Assembly: GCF_037325665.1 (NCBI RefSeq)
Contig: NC_090255.1
Span: 20,823,154-20,887,153 of the forward strand
Source of the DNA: Littorina saxatilis
Lineage: Eukaryota > Mollusca > Gastropoda > Littorinimorpha > Littorinidae
Direction of reading: 5' to 3'
DNA: 64,000 bases
The notes under the pieces were generated by a model. That model did not search any database, was not told the DNA's origin, and worked only from the letters and a program-made list of their open reading frames with translations. Made by a program: the position numbers and the translations under genes. This document shows, one piece after another, positions 11,531-23,131 of this stretch. Within the stretch, counting starts at the first letter, position 1. The number at the start of each line of letters is the position of its first letter.

Positions 11531-11990
11531 TTTACTTAGAATTAGATTTTATTTTATTTTCCTTACCCATATGAATGCTGATCTTGTGCTTGCATGTGTA
11601 ACGGACAGTGTGTTTTCCTGCGCATTTATTGTCAACATTTTATGTGCTTTTATGCAGATGAATGTTCTTAAAATGGCATATGTTCGGGACAGTGTCTGTT
11701 GATATGCATGTATTTATATCGTCAATGCTGGACGAGTTTTTATATGCAGATGACTGAATGTTTTTGTAACTGCATGTACATTTATATATACAGTCACTTT
11801 TTCCGGTGTTTATGCAGACAAATGTTCATAGATCTTGTGGCTATTTATGTCAGATACAACATGTACTGCATGCAGTCATGACTGAACTTAGTGTTTTAAT
11901 GTAGATGAGGATTTGTGTGGTTGCCCTGTCAGCGACATTCACATGTACAAAATAATGTTGTCAGTACTACTAGTCACTACTACAGTGGAC
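11531..11990. other. Unannotated stretch
   Basis: Repeated 'atgcagatgaatgtt'-like words occur about four times (11655-11830), suggesting a decayed tandem repeat. No gene is visible. Confidence 0.4.
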
Positions 11991-11992
11991 GC

Positions 11993-12520
11993 CGCTTAAT
12001 AAAACCGCGGTTAATAGAGCCAGCCGCTTATAAAAGCCGATTTCAGACGGTCCGGAGTTTTCACTATATCTTATGTATTAGAAAAAGCCGGTTAATAAAA
12101 CCAACCCGCCGCTTATTAAAGCCAGTTTTCTCAGAGAAATCACGTAGTTTGTGACTAAAACTCACATTATTTTGTTCTGATGTGGAAGACGACCAACAAA
12201 CAAACACTCATAAAATCGTTCTTCTCTGCCGAGTAATGATTCGTGACGGTGACAGTGAAATTATTGATGTACCGAAGTGATCAAAGTACACGTACATGTA
12301 CATAATTAAAACAAAAGTTCCACATCCTTCGTGAAGTTTTGTTTAGATTCAAACAAGTGTAAATGACAAAAGAAAGTGACTGAGTGACGTAAACAAAAGA
12401 GAAGATTTTTTTCTTTCTTTCGAAAATGACGTATTCCTGGACCGCCGGTTAATAAATCCGCCGTTTATTAAAGCCATTTTTCGTCGGTCCAGAAGTGGCT
12501 TTATTAAGCGGCGACCACTG
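11993..12520. mobile_element. Pogo/mariner-type MITE with TTAATAAA words and TA target site
   Basis: Inverted ends of about 24 bp (CAGTGGACGCCGCTTAATAA and its complement with two mismatches) are flanked by TA at 11991-11992 and 12521-12522. Near both ends the words CGCTTAATAAAACC, GGTTAATAGAGCC, CGCTTATTAAAGCC and similar recur about eight times in alternating orientation. It has no coding capacity. To its right lies unremarkable sequence up to the CA tract at 12777. Confidence 0.75.
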
Positions 12521-12776
12521 TACTATGTATTTGGCATAGCAGTTTTGTTAAGGTCGTCCTTTCTGATACCTTAAGCAGGGCTTGTATTAAAAAATAAGGT
12601 ATTCTCCCAACACAAGATTTTCTGTGATTTGTTATTGTGGTTTGAATGTGTGAGAGTAAGGTCAGAAATACCCCACTCGGCAAAGTGGAATGCAACTGGT
12701 AAAATAGAAAGGTAAGACAGCTGCATGGTGCAACTTTGATCTGAAGCTGCATACTTTTGCACTTGTGTTTCACATC

Positions 12777-12801
12777 ACACACACACACACACATACACAC
12801 A

Positions 12802-12857
<56 letters not shown>
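12777..12857. repeat. (CA)n microsatellite
   Basis: A CA tract with a few interruptions, next to the SINE that follows. A smaller CA tract at 13274-13313 lies at the other side of that SINE. Confidence 0.95.
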
Positions 12858-12858
<1 letters not shown>

Positions 12859-13273
12859 CCCGCGGGTTAGGGGGAGTCCCATATTGGTTGGGACGAGAAA
12901 GAATTTACCCCATGCTACCCAGCATGTCGTAAGAGGCGACTAACGGTTCTGTTTCTCCTTTTATCCTTGTTAAGTGTTTCTTGTATAGAATATAGTCAAT
13001 GTTTGTAAAGATTTTAGTCAAGCAGTATGTAAGAAATGTTAAGTCCTTTGTACTGGAAACTTGCATTCTCCCAGTAAGGTCATATATTGTACTACGTTGC
13101 AAGCCCCTGGAGCAATTTTTTGATTAGTGCTTTTGTGAACAAGAAACAATTAACAAGTGGCTCTATGCCATCTCCCCCCTTTCCCCTATCCAATCTCCCC
13201 CCTTTCCCCGTCGCGATAGTAATCTTGAATGGTTGAAAACGACGTTAAACACCAAATAAAGAAAGAAAGAAAC
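12858..13273 (+). mobile_element. SINE-like retroposon with (AAAG)n tail, copy 1
   Basis: It contains CATGTCGTAAGAGGCGACTA, a short hairpin-forming core, and ends GACGTTAAACACCAAATAAA followed by GAAAGAAAG. A second copy of the same sequence is at 40170-40520. No tRNA head is evident. Nothing I can name follows between 13314 and 13775. Confidence 0.75.
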
Positions 13274-13775
13274 ACACACACACACACATACACATACACA
13301 CACACACACACACTTGCATAAAATCTGGAAAAAATATATTATCGTAATCAATTGTTTTGTATCCACCTGCTGATCATTCAGTTATTTTCTCAAACAATAC
13401 TCATATTTATTAGTATCAAAGACAATGAAGCAATCACAATTCAATTTGAGAAGAGAACTAATTAACGAGTGCCGCACCTAGCTGTGTGAATGTTATGCCC
13501 CATATAACGCATATATATATTCCTAATATTGGCATCAGGGACAGAGCCAAGACATCAGAAATATTTGATGTTCTATTAAGTTGACGTGGCACAGAAAAGC
13601 TCTTGTGCTGTGTGTGCACACATTTCAAATCTAAACGTGCCTTGTGTGTGTGTGTGTGTTTTTTTTTTTAATTTTAACTGTCTGATTTTGTCATTGGGCG
13701 AATAAATTGTTAAAGTCTGTTTTGCACACGCGTGCGCGCAAAACTTAAAACCTAATTGTCAAGGATGCATATTTT

Positions 13776-13965
13776 CGTGGGATCTTTAACGTGCACACCC
13801 CAATGTGGTGTACACGAAGGGACCTCGGTTTTTCGTCTCATCCGAAAGACCAGCACTTGAACCCACCACCTAGGTTAGGAAAGGGGGGAGAAAATTGCTA
13901 ACGCCCTGACCCAGGGTCGAACTCGCAACCTCTCGCAAGTGCGTTACCACTCGGCCACCCAGTCC
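13776..13965 (-). mobile_element. 5' fragment of a tRNA-derived SINE (Ser/Leu-like head)
   Basis: On the minus strand it starts GGACTGGGTGGCCGAGTGGT and has a B box GAGTTCGACCCTG. It is the head and first body part of the family seen whole at 42626-43151. The tail part is missing. Confidence 0.85.
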
Positions 13966-14132
13966 TTACATGTATTTAGGGCATTTACACCCCTTTGTTG
14001 CACTGATCACAAATACGTAATTGGTTTTTGCTCGAATGATTGTTGCAATAGGTGTTGCATTCTGTGATTTACTGATTATGATGACTTGATGCCCGCCAGA
14101 CTATACTTTTCTTCGACAGAATTATGGCATAC

Positions 14133-14250
14133 CTTGCGTAAAATCTCTGCAAACATGACTTCTCTGTCGACTGAATGGTGACGATCCTCCACAGCACAGA
14201 GGTCAAAGTGGTCTGCAGTTGGGAGTCGTCTAGATTCTCGGCTTCCATAC
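14133..14250 (-). CDS. Orphan internal exon of an unknown gene
   Basis: A 118-bp block on the minus strand has a good acceptor (cttgttacag before 14250) and a good donor (CGCAAG|gtatgc at 14133/14132). One frame is open across it for 39 codons after one base, beginning YGSRESRRLPTADHFDL and ending FAEILRK. A second frame is also open, with an ATG near the start. I do not recognise the protein and found no neighbouring exon on this strand. It could be part of a long-intron host gene, a relic exon, or chance. Residues such as CAVEDRHH look protein-like rather than random. Confidence 0.4.
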
Positions 14251-14647
14251 CTGTAACAAGCGAGGTGTTTATGAGAAAATCATGCCTCAAAATAAGTATA
14301 CATGTACTAGTTTGCTTGAGGGAAAAACACAACATAGAAAAGTGTGATTTAGATGTCCTTGGAATTCCACCTACAGTGTATTATATTAGCAAAGTAGGTT
14401 GGATACATTAATTTAATTGTCTTACTGTGAACGTCATTCCTCTGTCTTTTTCATTGTCACTTGAACAACATGCACTTATCATTGTCAATCAAGCAAACGC
14501 CTCAGTTATTCTCTACTGTTAAAAAAATACATCTTTGATCTGACATTCCGTATTTTTACTGCCCTTGCAGTAATAATATACATAGAGTTATATTGGGTAC
14601 ATCAACTTCAGTGCATCCTCACAGCATGACAGTTGACACTCGTGACA
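14251..14647. other. Unannotated stretch
   Basis: AT-rich sequence without a recognisable gene or repeat. Confidence 0.4.
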
Positions 14648-14850
14648 GGCCTAAAAGTGAAAGTGGCGAGTAGAAACATGTAACTGGCGAGTAGAAATGT
14701 TCATCTACTCGCCAAATGCGAGTAAAGTTGCTGAAACAAATGCTTGTAGTAAAGTTTGCTCTCTGGCTAGTACATTTTCACAATTTCAGAATCACTAACC
14801 AAAAACAATCGAGTATAAGAGCTTAACCATTTGTTGGACTTTCAGGGCTG
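14648..14850. repeat. Interspersed repeat with iterated GGCGAGTA words, copy 2
   Basis: It shares the order of words and the GGACTTTCAG end with 8607-8800. The following 14851-15052 holds a CTT run and ATCATTATCATT-type low complexity. Confidence 0.7.
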
Positions 14851-15052
14851 ATTGGGTATATATTCTTCTTCTTCTTCTTTCCAATGATGCCCACGATCAT
14901 GATAATGATCATTATGGCATGAAAAGGGACCAGTGCTTTGTTACAGTCCATTTGCGTACTCTGGTCGTTATCATTATCATTGTCATAGTCCGTAAATCAT
15001 AGCAAAGAGTCCATGTCCGTAGAAGCCTATTTTTTGTTGAGAAAACTGTGAC

Positions 15053-15735
15053 TTAGTTTGCGTAGGCCCGCGACACAAAGGCATCAACCGTTGCCGCCTC
15101 CACCGTCTTATTGGGAAGGCGGTTCCAGTCCCTCACAGTTCTCGGTAGAAATGAGCCCTCTCTGTATTGAGTTCTGGTATTTATGAGGCAGAACTGCTGA
15201 TCGTGGGTACGGCGCTGTCGTGATGGGGGTGGGACTAGCTTGCTCCTGAAGACTGGGCACTGAATTAGTCCATGATGAATCTTGTAGAGGACCCCCAGGC
15301 GCGTGATTCTTCTACGCTGCTCGAGAGACGGCCAGCCCAGTTGGTCAATCATCCGGCTCACACTTGACGTGTTGTGGTAGCGGTTGAGTACGAAGCGGGC
15401 GGCACGTCTCTGGACGGCTTCCAGCTTCTCGATGCTCTTCTGGTTGTATGGGTCCCATACTGATGAGGTCTTGCTGTAGCTGCATGGTCTTGTTGTTCTC
15501 TGTTGGCTACAACCCTGTACACTGCTGTATCGTCCGCAAACAATCGTGCCATTGCTGTCAGTTTGTCAGTCTGGAAGGTCGTTGATGTAGGCCAGAAATA
15601 GACAGAGGCCCAATACTTGGAATACAGAGCCCTGAGCCAGTGAGGTACTCCTGACCTGATGTTGACGTGGGAGGAGTGGTGACCATCAACTACAACTGCT
15701 TGGTGCCGATCATTTAGGAAGTTAGATAACATTTC
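15053..15735 (-). mobile_element. LINE fragment: C-terminal half of a reverse transcriptase
   Basis: Minus-strand frames hold non-LTR reverse transcriptase pieces: an RSGVPH segment (upstream of the usual QG), then LFADDTAVYRVV with the FADD catalytic box near 15520, then the typical C-terminal thumb with a YREGSFLPRTVRDWNRLP motif. The pieces are in different frames with at least one frameshift and a missing stretch after the VPH motif, so this is a dead copy. The family looks like the CR1/L2/Jockey group; it is a 5'-truncated insertion. Confidence 0.85.
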
Positions 15736-15895
15736 GGCTTTATGCTAGCTAGGGGGGAAATTAAAAGGGAAGAAGTAAACTAAAAATAAATACTAGTAGT
15801 TCTAATAAGATATTATGAACTTACCCAAGTCACTAGAGCATGCAAATCGCCATGCATTCGTCTCAACAACTGAACAAGTATCCACACCGTGTAAC

Positions 15896-16300
15896 AAGGG
15901 CGGATCTGGGGGGGGGGGGGGGGCTACACGGGTTACGTAACCCACCCCCCACCCCCCACCACCCCAAAAAAGAGGTAATTTATTGGCTCAGGATGCACCA
16001 GATAGCTCTATTTCGCCGACCCTAAAACCTTTTTTTTTATTTAAAAAAACCCACTAAAAACGTTGGGCACATTTTGCGAACCATACCGAGACTAAGGGAA
16101 GTAACTTCCTTCAAACTCGACTAAATTAAGCAAATTAAAAATAAAATAAAAAAGAAAGCCTACCTACCGACCCTAATTTTTTGGTCACGTTACCCTAAAC
16201 CAAATTTGTGTGTGTTGCCTGAGCCTCACGCATGAACGGGTGCAGGTAGTAAAAGGGGAGGGTGGGGGGGGGGGGGGGGGGAGGGGAGATGATGATGATG
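15896..16300. repeat. G-rich MITE-like repeat and low-complexity runs
   Basis: GGGCGGATCTGGGGG with a 16-G run (about 15910-15925) resembles the end of the GGGCCGGACCCAGGGG element at 63208. At 16156-16215 lies a word cluster shared with 11408-11485. A second G run is at 16262-16280. No gene. From 16301 to 16670 there are only A-rich AAACAAAC runs. Confidence 0.45.
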
Positions 16301-16675
16301 GAACCTTTTTTAACAAGGATAGTGGTTTAACACTACACCTTTTCTTAAAACCTGTCCTTCCATTCAAATGATATACAATTATAAATAAATGCATATGACA
16401 AACAGAAAAGCAAGCAAGCAAACACACAAACAAACATGTAAACAAACAATCAGACAAACCAAGCAAACAAACAAGCAAAGAAACAAAAAAATAAAAAAAT
16501 AAAGAATTCAAAAAGCAATCAGTAAGACACCTACAAACTGCCGAGAACATAAACTAACTACGATTTTAAAGTTGCCGACAGTAACACTCACGATACCAAC
16601 GTTGACAATACTGTATAGGCTAAGTTATTGGAACAATAAACTATTTGTTACTGAGATAGGTTAGATACCTTATGC

Positions 16676-16676
16676 A

Positions 16677-16707
<31 letters not shown>

Positions 16708-16708
16708 G

Positions 16709-16758
<50 letters not shown>

Positions 16759-16877
16759 CGTGCGTGCGTTTGTGCGTTTGCGCGTGTGTTGTCATCCTCA
16801 TTCTGTTTTACATATTTTAAGTACTTTTTGATTTACTTTCGGTATTTGTTACTGAGATAAATTAAATACCTTATGCA

Positions 16878-16937
<60 letters not shown>

Positions 16938-17040
16938 GGTGTGTGTGTGTGTGGGTGTGGGTGTGTATCTGTCTATCTCTTTGCCTACCTCTGTGTCTGT
17001 CTGTACTTGTTCTCTATGTCCGTCTGCCTGTCCGTCTGTC

Positions 17041-17100
<60 letters not shown>
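16676..17100. repeat. (GT)n, (TA)n and (CT)n microsatellites
   Basis: Two GT tracts (16676-16790, 16879-16968), each preceded by almost the same 40-bp sequence ending CCTTATGCATGT, form an imperfect ~200-bp tandem duplication. A (CT)n tract follows at 17046-17100. From 17101 to 17570 I see nothing nameable. Confidence 0.9.
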
Positions 17101-17103
<3 letters not shown>

Positions 17104-17578
17104 TAATTTTTTTTCATTTTGTCTTTTTTTTCTAACTTACTTTCTTTTAGATTGGTGATATTGAACGGACCTGATCATTAATGACAGTACCAGGCACAGG
17201 TACTTTTTTGGTGACGCGCGTAGATACAGATCAACAGCACACCTTTGTTGAGGTAACCAGGTCATGCCCTCAACATCGATAACTATCTGTAATTACTTCC
17301 CAAATAACCACACCCGTTTGGGGGCGAAAAGTTGCAACAATAACGTCAAGTCTGCTCACGCCTGGACGGATGCGGCACGCGCTTTATTTAAAACGGCTTT
17401 TTGAATTTTTGTTTTTTTTTAAATTCCAAACTAATTATTTCATGCACAAAAACCAAAATACAAAGTGTGCACAATATATGAACATTACATTTGCTTTTGT
17501 CGCGCCACGTATATGAAGTTAAACACACACAAATAATTCAGTAAAGTGAAGTTAAACATAACATAACACACGCGCAAA

Positions 17579-17698
17579 CGCACAAACGCACGCACGCACA
17601 CACACACACACGCACACACACACACACACACACCACACACACACACACACACACACGCACACACGCGCACACGCACACACACACACACACACACACAA
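17579..17698. repeat. (CA)n microsatellite
   Basis: An interrupted CA/CG tract. Frames through it giving Cys/Val runs are not genes. Confidence 0.95.
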
Positions 17699-17706
17699 AC
17701 TGAAAC

Positions 17707-17994
17707 TGAAGCACGTAGCCTCGAGTAGTGGTCAAGACCCACATTGTCTATGCAAGCCTTATCAGTTTGCAACGGATGAACTGTTTGACCCCATGCCTGC
17801 GAAGTATGGCACCTTGAATTCTCTATTTTTACATTAATTGTGTTGTTTGACAACTTTGAAGTACTTCCCTTTTTTGCTTCTTTGAAAGTTTTATAGTCTC
17901 CCAGCATGCTTAAAACTTCATGAACGTTGAAAGATCGGGAAGAGAGAAAGTGCATACAGCCTTCTTCAGTGCATATGAAAACCCTTCCCTTCAT
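17707..17994 (-). pseudogene. Possible coding relic with a C2H2-like segment
   Basis: The minus strand is open from an ATG at 17994 for about 95 codons before running into the CA tract. The first 20 residues (MKGRVFICTEEGCMHFLSSR) resemble zinc-finger segments of the form CxEEGC...F that occur in multicopy invertebrate proteins. A paired His after it is not clear. It is probably a decayed fragment of such a multicopy gene; the identity is uncertain. Confidence 0.3.
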
Positions 17995-18000
17995 TTTTAA

Positions 18001-18060
18001 ATTTAGTCAAGTTTTGACTAAATGTTTTAACATAGAGGGGGAATCGAGACGAGGGTCGTG

Positions 18061-18125
<65 letters not shown>

Positions 18126-19048
18126 GATTCAGAGTAAACTACTGGACCGATATTTATGAAATTTGACATGAGAGTTTCTGGGTATGATATCCCCAGACTT
18201 TTTTCATTTTTTGGATTAATGTCTTTGATGACGTCATATCCGGCTTTTTGTAAAAGTTGATGCGGCACTGTCACACCCTCATTTTTCAATCAAATTGATT
18301 GAATTTTTGGCAAAGCAATCTTCGACGAAGGTCGGACTTTGGTATTACATTTCAGCTTGGAGGGAATGATATCCCCGGACATTTTTTTTCTTTTTTTCGA
18401 TGAATACTTTTGATGACGTCATATCCGGCTTTTTGTAAAAGTTGAGGAGGCACTGTCACACCCTCATTTTTCAATCAAATTAATTGACATTTTTGTAAAG
18501 CAATCTTCGACGAAGGCCGGACTTCGGTATTGCATTTCAGCTTGGTGGCTTAAAAATTAATTCATGACTTTAGTCATTAAAAATCTGAAAATTCTAATAA
18601 TTTTGTTTTGGTATATAAAACGATCCAAATTTACGTTTATCTTATTCTACATTATTTCCTGATTCCAAAAACATATAAATAAGTTATATTTGGATTAAAA
18701 ACAAGCTCTGAAAATTACAAATATAAAAATTATGATAAAAATGAAATTTCCGAAATCGATTTAAAAGCAATTTCATCTTATTTCTTGTCGGTTCCTGATT
18801 CCAAAAATATATAGATATGATATGTTTGGATTAAAAACACGCTCAGAAAGTTCAAACGAAGAGAGGTACAGAAAAGCGTGCTATGCAGCACAGCGAAACC
18901 ACTACCGCGCTGAACAGGCTCGTCACTTTCACTGCCTTTTGCACTAGCGGCGGACTACGGTCATTGTGAAAAAATGCAGTGTGTTCAGTTTCATTCTGTG
19001 AGTTCCACAGCTTGACTAAATGTAGTAATTTCGCCTTACGCGACTTGT
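18001..19048 (+). mobile_element. R repeat, copy R1 (high-copy non-autonomous element)
   Basis: It begins with the perfect hairpin ATTTAGTCAAGTTTTGACTA (10-bp arms, 3-nt loop). Then come CGAGGGGGAATCGA-type sequence, a GT tract, CTACTGGACCGATCTTTATG, TTTGATGACGTCATATCCGG, and an end with TTGACTAAATGTAG followed by the small hairpin TCGCCTTACGCGA and CTTGT. The start and end share TTTAGTCAAG in inverted order, like subterminal inverted repeats. No coding frame. R1 has an extra internal repeat of the GACGTCATATCCGG block (about 18228 and 18415). Seven copies occur in this window. Confidence 0.85.
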
Positions 19049-19057
19049 CTTTTTTAT

Positions 19058-19932
19058 ATTTAGTCAAGTTTTGACTAAATATTTTAACATCGAGGGGGAA
19101 TCGAAACGAGGGTCGTGGTGTATGTGCGTGTGTGCGTGTGTGTGTCTGTGTGTGTGTCTGTGTGTGTGTGTGTGTGTGTAGAGCGATTCAGACTAAACTA
19201 CTGGACCGATCTTTATGAAATTTGACATGAGAGTTCCTGGGTATGAAATCCCCGAACGTTTTTTTCATTTTTTTGATAAATGTCTTTGATGACGTCATAT
19301 CCGGCTTTTCGTGAAAGTTGAGGCAGCACTGTCACGCCCTCATTTTTCAACCAAATTGGTTGAAATTTTGGTCAAGTACTCTTCGACGAAGCCCGGGGTT
19401 CGGTATTGCATTTCAGCTTGGTGGCTTAAAAATTAATTAATGACTTTGGTCATTAAAAATCTGAAAATTGTAAAAAAAATTAAAAATTTATAAAACGATC
19501 CAAATTTACGTTTATCTTATTCTCCATCATTTGCTGATTCCAAAAACATATCAATATGTTATATTTGGATTAAAAACAAGCTCTGAAAATTAAATATATA
19601 AAAATTATTATCAAATTTTTTTTTTCGAAATCAATTTAAAAACACTTTCATCGTATTCCTTGTCGGTTCCTGATTCCAAAAATATATAGATATGATATGT
19701 TTGGATTAAAAACACGCTCAGAAAGTTAAAACGAAGAGAGGTACAGAAAAGCGTGCTATCCTTCTTAGCGCAACGAATACCCCGCTCTTCTTGTCAATTC
19801 CACGGGCACTGCCTTTGCCACGGGCGGTGGAGTGACGATGCTACGAGTATACGGTCTTGCTGCGTTCAGTTTCATTCTGTGAGTTCGACAGCTACTTGAC
19901 TAAATATTGTATTTTCGCCTTACGCGACTTGT
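19058..19932 (+). mobile_element. R repeat, copy R2
   Basis: Same structure as R1, without the internal duplication. It is followed after 3 bases by R3 in the same orientation, and the two are nearly identical, giving an 878-bp tandem unit. Confidence 0.88.
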
Positions 19933-19935
19933 TAT

Positions 19936-20007
19936 ATTTAGTCAAGTTTTGACTAAATATTTTAACATCGAGGGGGAATCGAAACGAGGGTGTGGTGTAT
20001 GTGTGTC

Positions 20008-20049
<42 letters not shown>

Positions 20050-20807
20050 GATTCAGACTAAACTACTGGACCGATCTTTATGAAATTTGACATGAGAGTT
20101 CCTGGGTATGAAATCCCCGAACGTTTTTTTCATTTTTTTGATAAATGTCTTTGATGACGTCATATCCGGCTTTTTGTGAAAGTTGAGGCGGCACTGTCAC
20201 GCCCTCATTTTTCAACCAAATTGGTTGAAATTTTGGTCAAGTACTCTTCGACGAAGCCCGGGGTTCGGTATTGCATTTCAGCTTGGTGGCTTAAAAATTA
20301 ATTAATGACTTTGGTCATTAAAAATCTGAAAATTGTAAAAAAAAATAATAATTTATAAAACGATCCAAATTTACGTTTATCTTATTCTCCATCATTTGCT
20401 GATTCCAAAAACATATAAATATGTTATATTCAAATTAAAAACAAGCTCTGAAAATTAAATATATAAAAATTATTATCAAATTTTTTTTTTCGAAATCAAT
20501 TTAAAAACACTTTCATCTTATTCCTTGTCGGTTCCTGATTCCAAAAATATATAGATATGATATGTTTGGATTAAAAACACGCTCAGAAAGTTAAAACGAA
20601 GAGAGGTACAGAAAAGCGTGCTATCCTTCTCAGCGCAACGAATACCCCGCTCTTCTTGTCAATTCCACGTGCACTGCCTTTGCCACGGGCGGTGGAGTGA
20701 CGATGCTACGAGTATACGGTCTTGCTGCGTTGCGTTGCGTTCAGTTTCATTCTGTGAGTTCGACAGCTACTTGACTAAATATTGTATTTTCGCCTTACGC
20801 GACTTGT
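19936..20807 (+). mobile_element. R repeat, copy R3
   Basis: Nearly identical to R2 across its length, including the variant GCCCGGGGTTCGG that other copies lack. This points to tandem duplication of one unit rather than two independent insertions. Confidence 0.88.
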
Positions 20808-20835
20808 TCTTCATTTTCATTACTCTATTGTTCCA

Positions 20836-21640
20836 TTGCTGGGAAATGGGTCGCTTCCTCCCAGTGGAAAGCTAGCAGCAACACAATCGCGCTACCCGGG
20901 TGTATGCGTGTTTAGGTGTAATCAGCCACCTGCACTTATGGCAGAATGACCGAGGTCTTTTACGTATGGGGGTGGAACTTGGTTACCGTCTCTGAGTCTG
21001 CACATAAAGTTGACCCGTGTCCGTCCCGGTGTAACACGAAATTTTTACTCCACGAAATATTTACTCTGGAGTAAATATTTCGTACGAAATTCTTACTCCG
21101 AGTACACTTTTCGTACGAGAAAATAACTCCCCAAGGCACGAAAAAATTACTCCCTCCACGAAATGTTTACTCCCCTTTGTTTCACTTCCAGTAAAAATCT
21201 CGTACGCAAAAATGTGTTGCAGGCGAAGGAATAATGCCAATAAGTGATCTCGCGCGCACGAATGTCGCGCTACCCTCCTTCCACCCCTTCCACCACCAAG
21301 ACTAACAGGGGACAAGGGAGTAAAAATTTCGTACACCTGGCATGGGAAGTTAAATTGCTTGTGTTGGGGTGAAGTAATGTATTCGTTATTTATTCGTCAG
21401 GGGAGTAACATTTTTGTACGAAATGTTTACTCGGAACTCACCTGTCTTGGGGAGTAATTTTCTTGTGTAATGGGGGAGTGCTTTTTTCGTAAAGGGAGTA
21501 ACTTTTTCGTACGAAATGTTTACTCCGGAGTAAAAATCTCGTGGGAGTAAGTTTCTCGTGTTACACCGGCCCAGATTCAAACCTGCGACCCAAGGATCAC
21601 AAATCCAGTGCTCTACCAACTGAGCTTCCGGGCCCCCTTG
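20836..21640 (-). mobile_element. tRNA-derived SINE interrupted by a MITE
   Basis: On the minus strand the head (about 21570-21640) has A box AGCTCAGTTGGTAGAGC and a B-box-like GGTTTGAATC. The rest of the SINE lies at 20836-21029. The gap between is filled by the element at 21030-21565. A related SINE fragment without the insertion is at 22360-22458. Confidence 0.75.
21030..21565. mobile_element. Iterated-word MITE (TTTACTCC / ACGAAA) with CCGG target duplication
   Basis: Ends TGTAACACGA / TCGTGTTACA are perfectly inverted, and CCGG flanks both sides (21026-21029, 21566-21569). The empty site can be read from the related SINE at 22370, which has CCCGG without insertion. The words ACGAAAnnTTTACTCC and their complements recur more than ten times, some as the palindrome TTTACTCCGGAGTAAA. 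No coding capacity. The transposase superfamily is not recognised. Confidence 0.8.
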
Positions 21641-22359
21641 TGTCCATCTTCCCATGTATTGGAAGGCACTTTACGCATACACTGCTTTGGTTTAAACACT
21701 TTTTTTTTAATTCAGTTGCATAAATACAAAGCCGTAATTGAATGTTATAATGAAGGAGCACAACAAGATAAACTGATAAATGTACATGTGCTCTTAGAGA
21801 CACACGAGTAACGTGGCGGACGATATTGTAAATGCATGGTACACTGCTTTGCGCACAATCATTTAATTTTTTTTTTTAAAGACAACATTTTTGAGCATTG
21901 CAGTATCTTCATTATTTTGTTCTTAATGTAATGTAGAAAAGTGATAAATAAAGGAACATCAGATTTCTTTTTTTTTTTTGTATGTCGCGACTTTCGCTCG
22001 TTTTCCACAAAACTGCTGCAAAAGGTCGCCTTCTCTCTCAAACGGAGTGGGGACTACCAACCAAACTCACTGAGTGAACACAAACAGGCCTCCAGATACA
22101 TGTTGCAGACCTGAGTCTGATATACCTGTGTATAGTCGAGACAGAGTGCCTCCGAATGTGGTGCGGCCCATGCCCATAAATGGGACGATGGGCATAAATG
22201 GGCGAAAGTACGACACACGATGTTTTATCTAATGTTTCATCTGTCTGTGTCTTTGTGCAATTTTGTTATTGTAATTGTGAGGCAGGCCTGGAGGCAAGAA
22301 TCTATTTTTTTAAAGACAGACAATAAAATATTTGTTGTTGTTATCGTTCTTGTTGTTGA
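21641..22359. other. Unannotated stretch
   Basis: AT-rich with several T runs (21702, 21869, 21968). The tandem GGGACGATGGGCATAAATGG words near 22170-22205 are a short duplication. No gene is visible. Confidence 0.4.
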
Positions 22360-22458
22360 GCTGACCCCTGTCAGTCCCGGCTTGGATTCGAACCTGTGAC
22401 CCTAGAATCACAATTAAGTCTGGTACTACATGTATATCAACTGAGCTACCAGGGGCTT
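22360..22458 (-). mobile_element. 5' fragment of a tRNA-derived SINE
   Basis: Head with A box TAGCTCAGTTGATA-like and B box GGTTCGAATCC on the minus strand, with only a short piece of body, followed by GTTGTTGTT. Same family as 20836-21640. The following 22459-23100 shows only a G run (22741-22766) and no gene. Confidence 0.7.
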
Positions 22459-23131
22459 AGGCAAAGACGCTCGTAAGTTGACGTAGGCCTACCGAAGACA
22501 GTTATCAAACACAGCGATTGGTTAAACTTTATATTTCTTGCAGTTCATTTACATGATATGACTGTCATTGGCAATCATGTTGATAATTATCTACATGATA
22601 ATATTACATAATTACATGATATTAATTTTGATAATGATCCTACATGTACCCTGAATCTTGATTGTGAAACGTTCAAATTATGTTCGTTTTAAGTGTTCTT
22701 TTCTTTTCATGATGAGGGATGAGGGAGAATCGCAGGGGCGGGGCGGGGGGGGGGGGGGGGGGGGGATCCGTCCGAGGGTTCGGTTTCTGAACCGATACAC
22801 TTTTGATATCTCTTTTATTAATCAATTCATTTATTGATTGATTGATCCATTTGTAGTTTTTCGTTCCCCGCCGTCTGGTTATTGAATTAAATTGTTAGTG
22901 CTTTCGTGTGGCGATGCAGAAAAAGAAGTTGACTGAATGTAAAGTGTCAATTAAAACTGCGACACATTTCTTTTTATGTCTCAAATCATTAACTGCAGAT
23001 AAACTGCGCACATTCGTCAAACCGCCAAGGTCTTTTACATCGTTAAACTAATTGAAACACTTGCGTCAGTGTACGCACAATCGTAGTATCGTTTAAAAGA
23101 TTTCCACCCAAGATAACGACCAATAAAACAG

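Noticed and set aside
21386-21803. Minus-strand frames mixing the MITE and the SINE head
   Set aside because: They cross an insertion boundary between two transposable elements, so they cannot be an ancestral gene.
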